From the NCBI RefSeq assembly GCF_030272615.1, contig NC_081413.1, positions 605,244,709-605,308,708 on the forward strand: a DNA stretch of 64,000 bases, given 5' to 3'. The notes beneath the pieces are model-generated. The model saw only the letters and a list, made by a program, of their open reading frames with translations. It was not told the DNA's origin and ran no database searches. This DNA comes from Cryptomeria japonica. Lineage: Eukaryota > Streptophyta > Pinopsida > Cupressales > Cupressaceae. The position numbers were made by a program, and so were the translations under genes. Every line of letters starts with the position of its first letter. The stretch's first letter is position 1. Positions 23,248 through 36,239 of the stretch are shown here, piece after piece.

Positions 23248-24406
23248 TGTTACTACTTCTCAAATTGCCATTAGTTTTATATCCAAAGTCATACTATATA
23301 TTCTAGTCGGTTAGTATTACCGAATCATGAAGTCGGTACACACAGAGAAGTCAGTATGAACAGTCTAGTCGGTTACAGAAGAAAGCAGTCACAGAACGTA
23401 GTATTCACTGAGCTATTTATTGAGTATTGTTTCATGGCTACCGAGTAGTAAAGTTAACTCACCAAGTGAAACATTTTACCAGATACATTGAACCTGGACA
23501 TGCACATGAAAACATGTTACAAGATCGAGGCACATCTAACCGTTTTTACATTGGAAATTGTACTAGGAGACTGTGTCTGTTTACAAGGTCAATCTAGCCA
23601 ATGAAATATTTTGTTTAGTTATTCATTCGAAGAATCTATTTTTAAGATCGAAGCAATGAATTAGATCACTGTTGTAAGAGATCTATTTATACAGCATGAT
23701 TTTAGGGTTAGATACAAGAGATGTGAGATATGTGTGTGTATGCATGAAGGAAGACTGCTACAGAGACATAGAGAGGTCACCGAGAAGGTCATCAATGAAC
23801 AGTGGAAGAACAGAGTAAACAGAAGGGTTTACCGAGTTACAATATGGGTTACCAAGGTATGCTACAAGTTAGGTAATCTTATTCTGAGCACATAGAATCT
23901 GCTATAGCATTTCAGATGTAAAGTTGCAAATATTTATAATGATTTTATTGTAAAATTGTGAAGTTGTAAGAGAAACCTTTAATAGGGTAAAAGACTCTAA
24001 CCAAGTCTATAAATTGTAAATCCTTTAACCAGGTGTAGCATTTATATAGTGTTGTGAAATCCTTTAGTAAGGTAGATCTAACTGATCTTGATACTCCTAA
24101 TAGGGTAAGCTATCAAAAATAGCTAAATTTAGCTCTGATCAAGCAATCTTTATTATTGCAGTAGTGAAGTTGTGGGTGCCATCCCCACCGCAATTTTTCT
24201 CTCTAACCAAGAGTTTCTGCGTGACCAAAATATATGTGTTATGGAGTGAATCATGTATGATTGTTATCTGTTTGTTTTAACTTTATTTTAAGTTACTGCA
24301 CTATTCTGTTTAAGCATAACAGTAAGGTTATTATTGAAGAAAATTTTTGAAGTATTGATTCACCCCTCCCCTCTCAGTACATTAGATTTCCATATTGGGC
24401 CTAACA
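23248..24406 (+). repeat. 3' LTR of element E
   Basis: 1159 bases, TG...CA, direct repeat of 16416-17589. The last 195 bases differ at about five positions. TCTTG follows directly. Confidence 0.95.
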
Positions 24407-24411
24407 TCTTG

Positions 24412-26097
24412 TGCCATCGTTACTAAGTACTTGGGTTTGTCAATTGGATATTGGCTCGAATTGACCAAAATTTAGCATTCAACACCTCGATGGGAACAAA
24501 TAGAGTCTAAATCACTGTACTTGCAACAAGATTTCTAAATGTGGGGGAAAGGTCACTTACAGTCATTATCCCTTGGTTGATTTTCTCTTTCTAAGTTCCC
24601 TCACCTCTCGGTCTGGGTTTCCTCTTGCTAAATGGTTCCTAGTCTTCCTCCTCAACTCAATGGTCTTGCAACACTCATCTAGTGAAGTCTCGTAACTCTC
24701 CACTTAGGGGCTTGATGTAGTGGTTCTCAGTGTAACTCTCCACTTAGGGTCTTAGTGCAGTATGCTATGTCATGCTCCTATGTGAGTGCGGCCAAAATAT
24801 AGTGTTGCTCAACATATAGTGCCAAAATATAGCGCTCAATCTAGTCTAGTTCATGGCTTGCAGAGCTCTCATTCATGCTCAAAGACAAAGCAACTTAAAA
24901 AATAGTTGGTTAGTGAGCATGGGATTTTGAATATAGTTTAGGGAGGGAAATGGATAATTACCTAAGGGGATAATGTGGGATTACACCATGTTTATATTAT
25001 GATACAAATAGCTTGGGAAAAGGGATGATGAAATGGTTAAGTATGGGAAATTGTCGAGATAGATATAACACCAAGGGATGAACACTAGAACTAATTTTAG
25101 AACTATGGATTAATCCAAGACTCAAAATTCCACTAAGAGGCATCCCTTGTACCTCTTAAATAAATTCCATAGCCAGGTTTATCCTTTAATGTAGTTACAT
25201 TAATTAGCTTATCATGTGAACTTTCGCTATAAGTAGGATTACCATACACTTTCATAACATGCATGTGTGGTTTCAAAAGATTTATACGTTCTTGTGAATT
25301 TGAAAGAAAGGCATGTTTTGACTTTTCCAATAGGTTTTAGGGGTTAAGTTGACTTGGTTTTAGCATTAGAGTGACAAACCTTGTGGTTTAGGTTCCATAA
25401 ACAAAATATACTCATTTTCTTTTAGCTTCATATTATCATCTTTATATTTAATGAGCTTTTAAAAGATCATCTAAATATTCATTTCTAATGAAAATGCACA
25501 AACTGATGTGTAATAGATCCAAGGTGAGGCTCAGAGAGCCTCGTATTTTCAAACCATTAACCAAAGAATTGCTAAGAACAATATATAAAAGACATGAAGA
25601 ATAAGGCAACTTGTATTATTAGGAAGGAAAAGATGCCTTTATATAGCATGACATGAGTTTTGACTCTCGAAATACTCTTATATCATCAACGCATGTGTAT
25701 AGGCTAACCATGTCAAGTTTCACTTCATACAAGCATAAATTTTAAAAATTTCAACGTTAGCTCCATTCACATGTCACTATGCGGGGTCAACATGAGGAAA
25801 AACTAATTTTTTGGGAATGAAATAACCAAAGATATGATCAAATAATAACTAATCATAAATAGTCGTAGAATAATTAGGATTTGATCATAAGGAAATTTCT
25901 AGGAGAGCTACAATAGGTGTAACATCATGAATTAAAAACATTAGAAAGCACATCATGAATTAATTATGTAATGGCATAAATATTAAAAACATCATGAATT
26001 AATTATGTAACCATATAAGTCAAATATAATTTTATTAAGAATCCATATCAAATAGATAATATAATCGTATACATCATACATTTCAATGTCATTGATC
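24412..26097. other. Intergenic stretch, probable 3' side of the CACTA gene
   Basis: AT-rich and without recognisable genes. Two short direct repeats are visible: a GTAACTCTCCACTTAGGG unit at about 24694 and 24732, and CATCATGAATTAATTATGTAA at about 25950 and 25990. The minus-strand transposase gene ends at 26098, so this is its downstream side. No CACTA terminal inverted repeat was found here. Confidence 0.45.
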
Positions 26098-26422
26098 TTA
26101 TTCTTCATCCAACTCTTTGTATGAATCATCTGATCTAGATTCGACATTGTAAGGATTGGTCATATAATCATCATCGTCATTGGTATCAGTTTCAATAATG
26201 TCATTATCCACATAGATATCATCTTCATGAATATTCTCCTACATCATCATGCTCTAGTTCCTCTTCTTTGACATCTTCGTCAAGCACATTATCAACTAAT
26301 TGTTGATCCTGATAATCATCTACATCATCTTCTATTTTTTCATTATCTTATTCTTCCACCACATTATACTTTACTGGACTTCATCTTGGATCATGTCTAA
26401 CAACAAATGACCAGCTCAGTTT
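26098..26422 (-). pseudogene. CACTA transposase C-terminus, severed from the rest by element F
   Basis: The minus strand reads KLSWSFVVRHDPR from the insertion point. This completes the end of a DUF4216-type domain whose first part lies at 49195-49684. An acidic tail rich in Asp/Glu (TNDDDDYMTNPYN near its end) follows and stops at 26098-26100 after KELDEE. Internal stops show decay. The join across F is direct: VFYSKVPS on the right side and KLSW on the left, with ACTTG duplicated at the target site. In CACTA elements this domain follows the TNP2-type transposase. Its exact role is not established. Confidence 0.7.
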
Positions 26423-26427
26423 ACTTG

Positions 26428-27684
26428 TGTAGAGGTGGTGATTTGTCACCTCCAAGAAAAAGAATCTCAAAGGATAAATCAATTCACTGCTACCTTACTA
26501 AAACTAGCATTAAAGGTGAGCTAAGGGATATAAGATATAGAACTAAGCTTACAAGGAAGATAGACCTTCTAGATAGTTTTGCTACCTCCCTGAAATTGGT
26601 GCTAAGCGTGAGCTAAGGGATATGAGATGTAGGATGAATTTGTGAAACTAGGACTCTATCATGGTGCACTAACGTCCTATACGCATAGAAACAAAGAAGC
26701 ATATAGAGAAGGGACTGACAATCATATAGAAAAATGGAAAAAGTACGATAATATAAAAATACAAACTAAGAAATAAAGTGAAAAAAGAAAAGTCAGGAGA
26801 AAATAGACAAACAATAGTTCCATGCGATGAATCATCCAACTAGGTAAATCTTCTCTAATGCAACTTGTACATAAGCCAGAAAGGAAAAATGTTCGGGGCT
26901 GTTTGGGGACTTTCCTTAGTCAAATCCTAGTTTTGGTGTTTCCACCTCAAGAGACAACTACATGGATTGATAGAATAAAAGATAAATGCAAGATAAGATA
27001 AATTATAAATGATAAACTATAAATGATAAAAGAGGGATGAGATAAATCCCAAGATGCCCAAAGACAAGATAAATAAAAAGATATTACCAAAGAGGCTTGA
27101 GAAAGCCAAGAGAGTTGCAAAAGAATATAGTGAGAGATTAAGAGTGTTGTAGCAAGCTAGAGACTACCGTAGAAAGAGCAAGAACAAGAGAAAGTTGTGA
27201 GAGCAAAGAGAGAGACCAAGAAAGTGTAAGAGAGTCTAAGAGTGGTTGAACAATCCAGAGAGCTTGAATGGAGAGAAAAGATAGATTTAAAAGAGAGAAG
27301 AGGAGGGAAAAGAGGGTTGGTGAGTCATTTGAAATATTCATGGTCATTTCCACCAACATGCACAAGTGACAAGTGGAAAGGCACGCTCAGAAGTGACATT
27401 TGAATGTTAAGATATCATGGGATGAATGCACAGTGCACAAACATCTGCACAACACGCTAGTGTCAAAATGAATCACACTTGAAACTAGTAGAGGACAAGG
27501 GAGACACGTGGCTAAGAAGGTTGACGCCTTGAGGGAACTACTTAAAAGGGGGTGTTGAGAATCCCAAGACAGAAAAGGTTGATGCAAGGGTTGAAGTCAG
27601 CCTACTCAAGTGCTAGGGGAATGGACACTAAAGTGGTTACAAAATATGTAGGTCAAATTACAAAGGGGTATTTTTGACACTACA
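26428..27684 (-). repeat. 3' LTR of element F
   Basis: 1257 bases. Its left end TGTAGAGGTGG and right end GACACTACA form short inverted termini. It matches 47958-49189 throughout, including the GGGATTTGATAAATCCC-type and AGAGAGAAGAGGAGGGAAAA segments. Confidence 0.9.
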
Positions 27685-27830
27685 TTTTGCCCCCACTTTA
27701 GCAGGCTTAAGAATGAACATGAATATGCATGCTAAAGGAAATCTACTTAATAAGAAATAAAATTGTGATACCAAAAGGATAATCTAGAAGAAGCATATAT
27801 ATATATCCTCAAGCCAAGGAAGCATACCAC

Positions 27831-28798
27831 TGTTGGCAATTGACACTCATCTAGTTATTTTAGGTGACTTTCGATGACTGATTGTTTGTTCAGGGTTGTC
27901 ATTGATGGCAACTCTTCCTGGTGATTCAATCTAACAATCATGATTCATCTTATTTAGAAGTTGGTGGTAACTAGTAGGTAGTTAACCAATAAAATATGGT
28001 ATTTCAGTAATGTGTTGGTCCAGAATGATTTTCGATGATTGCGGTATTTTTGGTGATTTTTTTTGTGATCTTAGTGATTAGGAAGACCTTTAAGAAGCAT
28101 GTGATTATAATATTTTACTTTGGTGCTATGTTTTTTTGAGATTGAAACTAACTTGGAGCTACACGTTACACTTATTGAAGCTGACTTGAAGGAGATTTCT
28201 TTTGTGTTAAGACCGGATATATAAGATTGATTTGGTGATCGATTTTTGGTATGCTAGAGGTGTGGTGATTAATTTTGATGTGATTGAGTCTAGTTTCACG
28301 TGTGCATTTTTCTTTGAGACCAACCAGTAGCTCACTAAGATAGAAACAAAGTATTCAATAGAGTAGAGATAGTCAGAGATTTAGCACTTAACTGAAACTC
28401 ACTCTTCAATAGTCAAATCCTAATTGAGAATTCATTTAATTCAATTTTCTCATTGTAATCAAATTATAAGTCAATGAGACTTCCCTGAAGGTTATAGCTT
28501 TTCAGGAAACTATATTTGAGTGGTGAGCCTAAATGTAAGTGTATCTATCATCTATGTAATATTTATGTACTCCTAGCCATAGTATATAAATATTGTGGGT
28601 TCCAGCCCCACTGTGGTTTTTCCCTTTTTCGGGTTTCCATGTTAAAAATTTGGTGTTGTAGATTTTTGTATTCTTTGTTTCATGTTTATGTTCCTTTATT
28701 TTATGCATTGTTAACCGATAGATAATGAGTAAGTTTGTGGTTTTAACTTCTAGTAGATTAGTGATTCAGCCTGCTCTCAGTGATCTCTAATTCTAATA
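27831..28798 (+). repeat. 5' LTR of element C
   Basis: It starts TGTTGGCAATTGACACTC and ends TTCTAATA. The hairpin box (GTGGG, then CCCCAC and GTGGTTTTTCCC) is at about 28590-28625. Confidence 0.9.
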
Positions 28799-28866
28799 AT
28801 TAGTATCAGAGCCTAGTTCCTCTGAGGAAGCTTAACCGCTTGAGGAAGATTTGGGAGATTTATTCA

Positions 28867-30019
28867 ATGGACTCTGGTTTTTGAAGACAACTCAATGTGG
28901 CACTTGAGGATCTTGATGTAGCTATATGTGAGGTTTGTACCTTGAAAAAGAATCTGAACTGCTGATAAATTCATTAGTGAGATGAAGGATCAAGCAAGTA
29001 TCTGTAGAGAAAAGAGGAAGGAATTAATGGAAAAGTTGAAGGAGAAAGAATGTTAGATCATGGAATACTAGGACAAAGTTGATGGGACTAACAAGCTTGA
29101 GAGAGAGAATGCTTCTTTGAATAATGAGATGCAATCCATTGTGATGAGATTGACTAAAGAAATTGAGGACCGAAAGAAGAATGAAGATAATCTGGTACAA
29201 TCATTGAAGGAAAAAGTTGATGAATATTTTAGGCTTACCTATGAGAATGATCGATTGAAGCTTGAGTTGACACAATCAAAGAATGCTACCTTGAGAGATG
29301 AAGTTGCTACTACCAATGAATACAAAGACAAATCCAAAGCTATCTCAGGAAGATTTGATGAGATGCTGGAAAGTTAGAGACATGGAAAGGATATGCGAGG
29401 TCTAGGATTTCAGAAAGGTGAATCCTCCAGATCCGGACAAGGAAATGTTAAACCTGATCAAAAGAAGAGAAAGAATCCTCTGGTAAGACAACCTAATGCT
29501 CATAAATTTAATGGTAGACGTTTTAATTGAAACAAATTTGGTCATATGGCAAGTTAGTGTAGAAGTAGAATGAATGATGGAATGATGAACAACATGAATA
29601 ATGTTCCTAACTTTAACAATCTGTGTTTCATATGTAAAAATTTTGGACACAAGTCGAATGTGTGCAGAGATGTAATGAATAAATTTTACAACAAAAGATC
29701 CTATGCTTTTCGAATGTTTGGACATATTTCTAAACATTGCAAAACAAGACAAAATTAGATGAACTTAAAACATATGTAGAATAATGTTATTTTCTAAGCA
29801 TGCAACAAAACTATTCACGTTGTGAAATTATGCAAAAGTAAGAACAGTGCTCCGATAGATAAGAACAATTTAGATGATAAAGTAAAAGTGAAAGTAGAAG
29901 AGATCAAGGAGAATCATGAGAAGATGTGGGTGAGAAAGGATGAATCCAGAGCTGACAACGTGTCTACACTCAAATCCGGTGCAGGATCTTCAACTAGTAA
30001 CTGGGGCTTTATGCCTTAG
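28867..30019 (+). pseudogene. Gag-like protein of element C
   Basis: This is a degenerate Gag with many stops. A coiled-coil segment at about 28980-29377 (KEIEDRKKNEDNL) closely matches D. The RGLGFQKGESSRSG linker follows, then four knuckle positions: NKFGHMAS (Cys mostly lost), CFICKNFGHKSNVC (perfect, about 29627-29668), RMFGHISKHC (front Cys lost) and ACNKTIHVVKLC. The tail with KMWVRKDE resembles the IWKKK tail of A and E. It ends at the stop at 30017. C' inserted about 70 bases downstream. Confidence 0.7.
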
Positions 30020-30086
30020 GGGGGTATTTTCATGTAGATTCTAAGAACCCCCTCTTCAGTGGTCTACAATCGATTGCAGAAGATTA

Positions 30087-30986
30087 TGTTGGGATCCAAG
30101 GACACTAAGAGAGGGGGGCGTGAATTAGTGTTCTGCTGGTAAGATAAGATTTTATGCTTTTATACCAAACACATATAAACTGATAAACAAACAAACATAT
30201 AAATAGAAGCAAATGAACCATCGACATGAATGAACACCATAACACACATAATTTATATGTGGAAAAACTCAATGAGGAAAAACCACAGTGAGTTTTTTCA
30301 CCCACAATATCAATTTACTAGCCATATGAAAGATATTATATATAATGGGGGCTTGCAAATGCAGGAAGGCACACTGCTTATCACTAAAGAGTCTCATTGA
30401 CTACAAGCTTCCGTTGAAGTAAACAATGAAAGTGAACTCACAAAATGCATTTGCTATGCCAAAAAGAGTTTCGGTTATAGCTCTGCTTTGTATCAGTTCA
30501 GAAACCCTGAACACTACTACTGATATCGCCTTCCCTCCAAGAACGTCTTACAAAACATTTACAGATCATTGCATGATACAACATTCACATACAAATGATC
30601 TGCACATTCCAGAATCCTCATAAGCTCTATCCTTGCATAACCCTTAATGAAGCTTTTCATATCTCATCTATATCATAATGTCCTAACACATTGACCTATA
30701 TACCCATACAAACAATATGCCTTATGTCGGCTTACAATGAAATACAAAAGATATACAATTTCAGCTTTATACAATAATTACAAAATGATTTTCTAAATAA
30801 ATCTTCCTTGATGTTGGCTTCCTAGAAGTGTTGGATGTTGGTGCCAGTGTCAGTGCTGGTGTAGCCCTGAATACTCCAAAGCTGGTGTCTACCGGTAAAT
30901 GCCTCATAATGTTGGTAAATGACTCCTATCAAATCTTGTTGCCATCAATGAAAAAAAATGAATCCAATGATTGTCAATTGCCAAAA
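30087..30986 (-). repeat. 3' LTR of element C'
   Basis: 900 bases. It starts TGTTGGGATCCAAGG on the plus strand, with the inner-end G run at 30112, and ends TTGCCAAAA next to ATCTCCCCCCC, the polypurine tract in reverse. The hairpin box is near 30280-30310. Confidence 0.85.
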
Positions 30987-31225
30987 ATCTCCCCCCCTTT
31001 AGTATTAATGGTAACACTGATGTAAAAAATGGATTCCCTATCAGTTCAACAAAAATATGCTCCCCCTGAGAAATACACTCGTTCTGATATTTTGATATCC
31101 TTCCCATGTGTTCTTGTTTGACTTTTCTGATATTTTTCACATATATACACTCCCCCATTGGCATGAATGCCAAAGACTAGTGAAAGAATTGAAAGAATTC
31201 AGAACAAAAGAATGAATGAATACTA

Positions 31226-34200
31226 TTAATTTTTCTCGAGCTTGACTAACTTCAAAATTTTGGGGTAAGCCTTATCAAACATCTGAGGATATCTATCCCA
31301 GCTAGTTTTAAAAGTTTCAGAAATGGATACAAGTCCACTTAGTAAGTGTGTCAGTGTTTCCTTCTCTTTGACTTCTGACGGTGTGGGTTTAGCAATCATG
31401 TCCATGCACTCTCTCTTATGTTCACCTAATGAATATAATCTAGGACTCACAAGTCCTCTAAGACTTCTTTCTCTCTGAGTAATCTTTTCTTTCTCCTTCT
31501 CCAAAGAAAAAATTTGATTCTCCAATGACAAAATTTGTCCATCAACAGATGTTAATCCATCAAAATAATTTTTAATGTTAGCTATCTTATCATACAACTC
31601 CTTCAATTTTCTATCTACATTAGCTGTAAGAATTTCTATGTTACAACAAACCCTGTAGATATTTGTACACTATTTTAGAAAAACCTCAATAACAATGAGT
31701 TTGGATTCAATTTTATTTTTCTCTGTTTCTATGATTTGATCAAAAGCTTCTCTTTTGGCTACAGAGAACCTTTCTAAAGTTTGTCGGTCTGCAATTTGCC
31801 TCAGTGATTGAAAATTGGTCAAAATATGCTTTGTTAGTGTTTTGATCTTGCTAGAAGCGCTTTCTCCATCTTCAATATTACAATCAGGGATTAATTTGTG
31901 GAACACTGTAATTGATTGATCAATTATTCCCTTATTTGCAGTTCCCTCTTTTAATAATTTCTTAGTAGCCATCATCATTGACTCAGCTGGACTCATCTCA
32001 GTGGCTGATTTCTTCTCAACCTGAGAAGTGTCAATTGCCAAAACCTTTGTTCGGGAATCAATATTAACTATCAGTATACTCTCAGTTCCCTTTACTTTAT
32101 CATCTTTAGCACTAGTGACTTCACCACTTGGTGCAATATTAGTTATTACCGATGGAGTATTATCCATAATATTTCCTGTAACCTGTACGTTTCCTTCCTC
32201 AAAAATGGTTTCTGCTGGTATGGACTATACACTCTCCTTAGCCGGTTGAGTTTGTATATCTATAGTTATTACCGGTTGAGTCAAAATTGGAGTTCAACTA
32301 CCCAAAATAGTTTTCCCTTTTGATTTGTCAAGAACGGTGGAAGTTGTAGCCTTAACAAACTCTTTGTCAGATGTAAGAAAATGTGGATTTTTCTGGAAGA
32401 ATTTTTCCCAACTCTCACTAGTGTCATTAATTACTTCATTAACTCTACCCATCATAAGGCTTATCTATCAAGGTTTGCTACTGAAAAATTGTCCTATTAA
32501 CAACAACTATACATCTTTTCATTTCATCATTACTAATAGCACCACCTAAAGTCAAAAGTTCTACTTTGATTTTTCTATCCCTCTTGACTATCTCAAGTCT
32601 TGTAGCATCTAGTTTATTGTATAGTGATAGAGGTATTTCCTTCAAAATTTCTACTTAGGTTTCTTATAAATGTCCATATGTAATAAAATTGCCTCTTCTA
32701 TCTAATTCTTCTCATTTTGTTCTAAATTCTCATAACACATAGATAGATTTTTCAAAATTCCTTCTTTTTTAATTTCATCAATTAACTCAATATAGGTCAT
32801 TTTTGCCTTACCAGACTTAGTATCATCTCCCTTCTTATTTTTGCTTGGGTTTATTGGAGTATATGTAACTGGTTTCCTCTTTTGGGTAGGCTTCCTTGCC
32901 GAAGGTGGGGGTGCAATAGGTTTTGTTACCTTTTTGATAAGTCTCCTCCTTGGCTCTGCCTTCTTCTGCTCTACCAGTGGCTGATCTTCCTTTATACCCT
33001 TCTGAAAGCTAGAGGTTCATTTTCCTTAGGATCAGAATTAAAAGTGATGGTGGAAATGTAAGCTTCATGATTCTTCACTTTCAAAGTACTAGCTACTACC
33101 GATTCTCTTGTCGGTTTAGATCTAGAACCCATTTCAGTATCTATTATGTGCAAGACATTCTACACAAAAGTAGACATCTTTTCTATTTTCTTCTCCCTTC
33201 TCTTTCTATTAAGACCAGTTTTGACTTTAAAAGCCTTCTCTTCTATCGTTCCAAAATGCTCTATTTGGTCATCCAATAGGGCATCTAGCAACATTTTTGC
33301 ATAGAGGTTACGGATGTTTTCCTCCACCTCATATCCAAGCTCTATGACCCAGATGGTCCTTAGTTCAACTACCTCCATAAGGGTTTCATCGGTCTTCACC
33401 ATGAAACATATATTAGTGGATTATTTCTCCACAATGTTCTTTGATAACCTCTCCCTATACCTCATGTTTTCCTAAAATGATTTAAATTAACTCCAAAGTT
33501 TTTTATCTCAGTCGGTTTCAAGATCGATGATTGCTTCCTTGATCTACATACCTAACGATATGTCATGATCCCAATGCTTCTTTCCAAGATCAAGTAGCTC
33601 ATTCTTGAAGTAAAGCATCAGACATACAATGAGATTACCATATCTAAAAGTTCCTTTTTTTAACTCCCTTGATCTTTCCAAGATTTATCATTAACTCACT
33701 CCTCAACCATTCACATAGATCATACTTTACATTATTCCTCAACATCTGATATGCAGCATGAATGCAAGAACTAGCAATAGAATTCAATCGGCTAGATTGA
33801 GTTACCTTATAACCTATTATCATACTTGCAATTTCACATTAGTGTTGGTGATTGTGTTGATCCTCATTGATCTGTGATCATGAGTTGCACCAGTGAGTTT
33901 CTCGACCTCTGAGTTGGAAATTTTCTTGCCAGGTTCTTGTTCAACCTTGGTTAAGTTGGTGACCGCTTGAATAGCCTCCTTGGTGACCATATAAGGCTGA
34001 TCCAGCTAGATAAACTCATTGTAAACCCTTCTTAGAATGTATCTAATGATCTCATCCTTGAATTCTAGTATGTACAGAATAACAGTTAACCCTAGATCCT
34101 CAATTGCTTTGAATTTCAGAGTTGCCCAGTATCATGAATTAATACATGCTTTTTATCTTCTCTATGCCTAGATCCTCTAGGGTGCAATGAATGTATACGC

Positions 34201-34369
34201 TTACATATTCAACATACATCATGTCATCAGGAACCCTATAAAATTCTCCCACAAAGTCGTCCTTCTTAGCAATCAGGGGAACCTCCTTGAATATGGGTCT
34301 CAGCCTATCTTTAACCTCTACAACAGTGGGGTTTGCAATGAAAGTAGGAGCTGAAGATCTAGATAACAT
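31226..34369 (-). pseudogene. ORF2 of element C', unknown function
   Basis: Degenerate ORF2 on the minus strand in several frames. Pieces in order: 34369-34139 (FIANPTVVEVKDRLRPIFKE, closely like D), about 34085-33960 (ILRRVY and VTKEAIQAVT), about 33800-33660 (DLCEWLRSELM), 33402-33160 (VIELGYEVEENI), a basic segment, 32167-31670 and 31606-31226 (helical, likely coiled coil). Order and motifs match A, D and E. The open C-terminal pieces are long compared with the broken middle. Confidence 0.7.
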
Positions 34370-34536
34370 TTTGAAGAATACTTGATAGTGAACATCGGTT
34401 GGAAGATTGAGTGCTTCTCATATAACTATTCAAGATCCTTTTAGAATGCCTTTACACACTCTTAATTCACCTAAAATTTGCCTTTTCTTTGCTCTGAATG
34501 CCTGAATGCTCGATGAGTGAAAATGAATCCACACTC

Positions 34537-34546
34537 CCTTTTTATC
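34537..34546 (-). promoter_or_regulatory. TATA-like box upstream of ORF2 (element C')
   Basis: The minus strand reads GATAAAAAGG about 165 bases before the ORF2 start at 34369. It sits between a GCATTTTTAA motif and a CATTTTCACTC motif also found in the spacers of D and E. Confidence 0.4.
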
Positions 34547-34973
34547 ACCAAATAAAACCCTAATCTTTCACTATTAAAAATGCTTTGTGAACAACCCTAC
34601 CGGATGTTGGTTTCACAGTCTTGTGCCAGATGAACCTTCATCAATGATGAACATAACTCTCCAGATCTCTTTAGATCTCCTCTAGGGCAATATGCAAGAT
34701 TTTCCAATGAGTTTGCCAACCCCTAAGGCTTATGCCTCAATTACCGATGGAGGGATGCCCTCTTGTACCAGTGGAGTTACTCATGTAGATCCATCTCCAC
34801 TTGGTCCTTCAGATTTTCTAACCCACCTTTTGGTGTGATCTTGTTGTATTTCATCTACCTTCTAATATCCTTTCTCATTAACTTTATCATTGCTAATCGG
34901 TTGAGTCTTGGTTCTATAGTACTTAGAAATATGACCTATTTTGTTGCATGCATAACATTGTAACATTGTTCTT

Positions 34974-35898
34974 CTAAACTACTTTGACATATTCGGTATC
35001 CTTCCTTGACATATAGTGATTAGCAAAATTTCCAAACTTTTCACATGCATGATATTTAACATTCATTCTGCAGTCTTCTAACTTATGACCATACTTCTTG
35101 CAATTTGTGCATTGTCCTAGAAAAAAATTGTAGTTTTGATTTGCTCTATTTCTACATTGTTTAGCCATATACCCAAATTTATTGCAAACAAAACATCTAC
35201 CATTGAATTTATAAATATGAGATTGCCTTACCGATTTCCTCTATTCTGATGAGTTTTCCACATCGGTTGTCTGATCTTCTAGAATCATCAGTATGCCTTT
35301 GTCCTTTCAACAAGTCATCCAATTGTGCAGCATTGATCCTAAACTTTTCTTTGTACTCACTTGCAGTAGTCAGATTATCTCTCGAAGATATTACTTGTCT
35401 TTCAAGTTCTTGTTCATTACTCTAGGATTGCACCAAACTAGTTTTTAACATATCATTCTCATTAGCCAATCTGTCACATTCCTTAGATTTATTCTTTAGA
35501 GATGTAGCAAGATTTTCTTCTTTCTTCTTTCTATCCTCAATATCCTTAGAAATCCTTATTGTCAGGTCTTGCATTTCATTTTGCATGAGCATGTTTTCTT
35601 GACTCAATTTCTGACATTATTCCTTGAGAACATTATCATCATCTTGTTTTTGCAAAATTTCCTTCCTTCTTGCTTGAGCAAATGATAACCTTTCTCATAG
35701 GAAAAGAATGAATTCATTTGTAGAATTCAGTTCATCTTGTAATTTCAATTTCTTCATCCTTTCAGCACCATAATCCTCAAGATTCAGCTCAAGTTGCTTC
35801 TCCATAGCCATGCCTAAATATTTTGGTTTCAGGATCTTCCTCAAGTTGTTAAACGTCTTCCGAGATACCATGCTTTTATACCAAGTTTTGGGATCCAA
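34974..35898 (-). pseudogene. Gag-like protein of element C'
   Basis: Coiled-coil segments (35898-35695 and 35607-35422, with KDIEDRKKKEENLATSL) are followed by decayed knuckles: one at about 35205-35164 (FGYMAKQC), CTNCKKYGHKLEDC (about 35113-35072), CEKFGNFANHY and a further CNKIG-type one at about 34960-34920. It is the closest match to the Gag of C and D. Frameshifts are present. Confidence 0.65.
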
Positions 35899-36214
35899 GA
35901 TAAATGAGAGGGGGGCGAGTGAATCAGTGTTTTGCCAGTAACATAAGATTTTATGCTTTTATACCAAACACATATAAACCTGTAAACAAATAAATATATA
36001 ACTAGAAGCAAATGAACCATTCACATGAATGAACACCATAACACACCTAATTTATACATGGAAAACTCAATGAGGAAAAACCATGGTGGGATTTGCCACT
36101 GACAATATCAATTCAGTGTCATATGAAAGATATTACATATAATTGGGGCCTGCACTTGCAGGAAGGCACACTGCCTAGAGCACACAACTCATCACTAAAG
36201 AGTCTCACTGACTA
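35886..36214 (-). repeat. 5' LTR of element C', truncated
   Basis: About 330 bases matching 30087-30420, then an abrupt end. The adjacent primer-binding site is decayed (plus strand TACCATGCTTTTATACCAAG at about 35866). Confidence 0.75.
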
Positions 36215-36239
36215 TACTAGAGATATTAGTATTATACTT

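Larger units (their letters stand above)
16411..24411 (+). mobile_element. LTR element E, complete non-autonomous element with target duplication
   Basis: This plus-strand element is bounded by TCTTG at 16411-16415 and 24407-24411, a perfect 5-bp target duplication. The LTRs (16416-17589, 23248-24406) start TGTTACTACTT and end GGGCCTAACA. Between them lie the primer-binding site, a Gag ORF, a spacer of about 520 bases and ORF2. No protease, integrase or reverse transcriptase domain is present, so it would need enzymes in trans. It is the best preserved member of the family, with only two in-frame stops in Gag and one stop plus one frameshift in ORF2. Confidence 0.95.
30087..36214 (-). mobile_element. 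LTR element C', non-autonomous family, nested in C
   Basis: This minus-strand element has a full left LTR (30087-30986) and a right LTR (35886 to about 36214) that keeps only its first third. Gag lies at 34974-35898 and ORF2 at 31226-34369. The right LTR breaks off at GACTATA. The next sequence belongs to ORF2 of the host element C, in its middle. One deletion therefore probably removed both the outer two thirds of this LTR and the start of ORF2 of C. Confidence 0.8.

Noticed and set aside
26428-27684. Dispersed repeat shared with 47958-49189, first taken as two unrelated solo copies
   Set aside because: Both copies share orientation, have TGTAG...C(T/G)CA-type ends and are flanked by the same ACTTG, so they are the two LTRs of element F.
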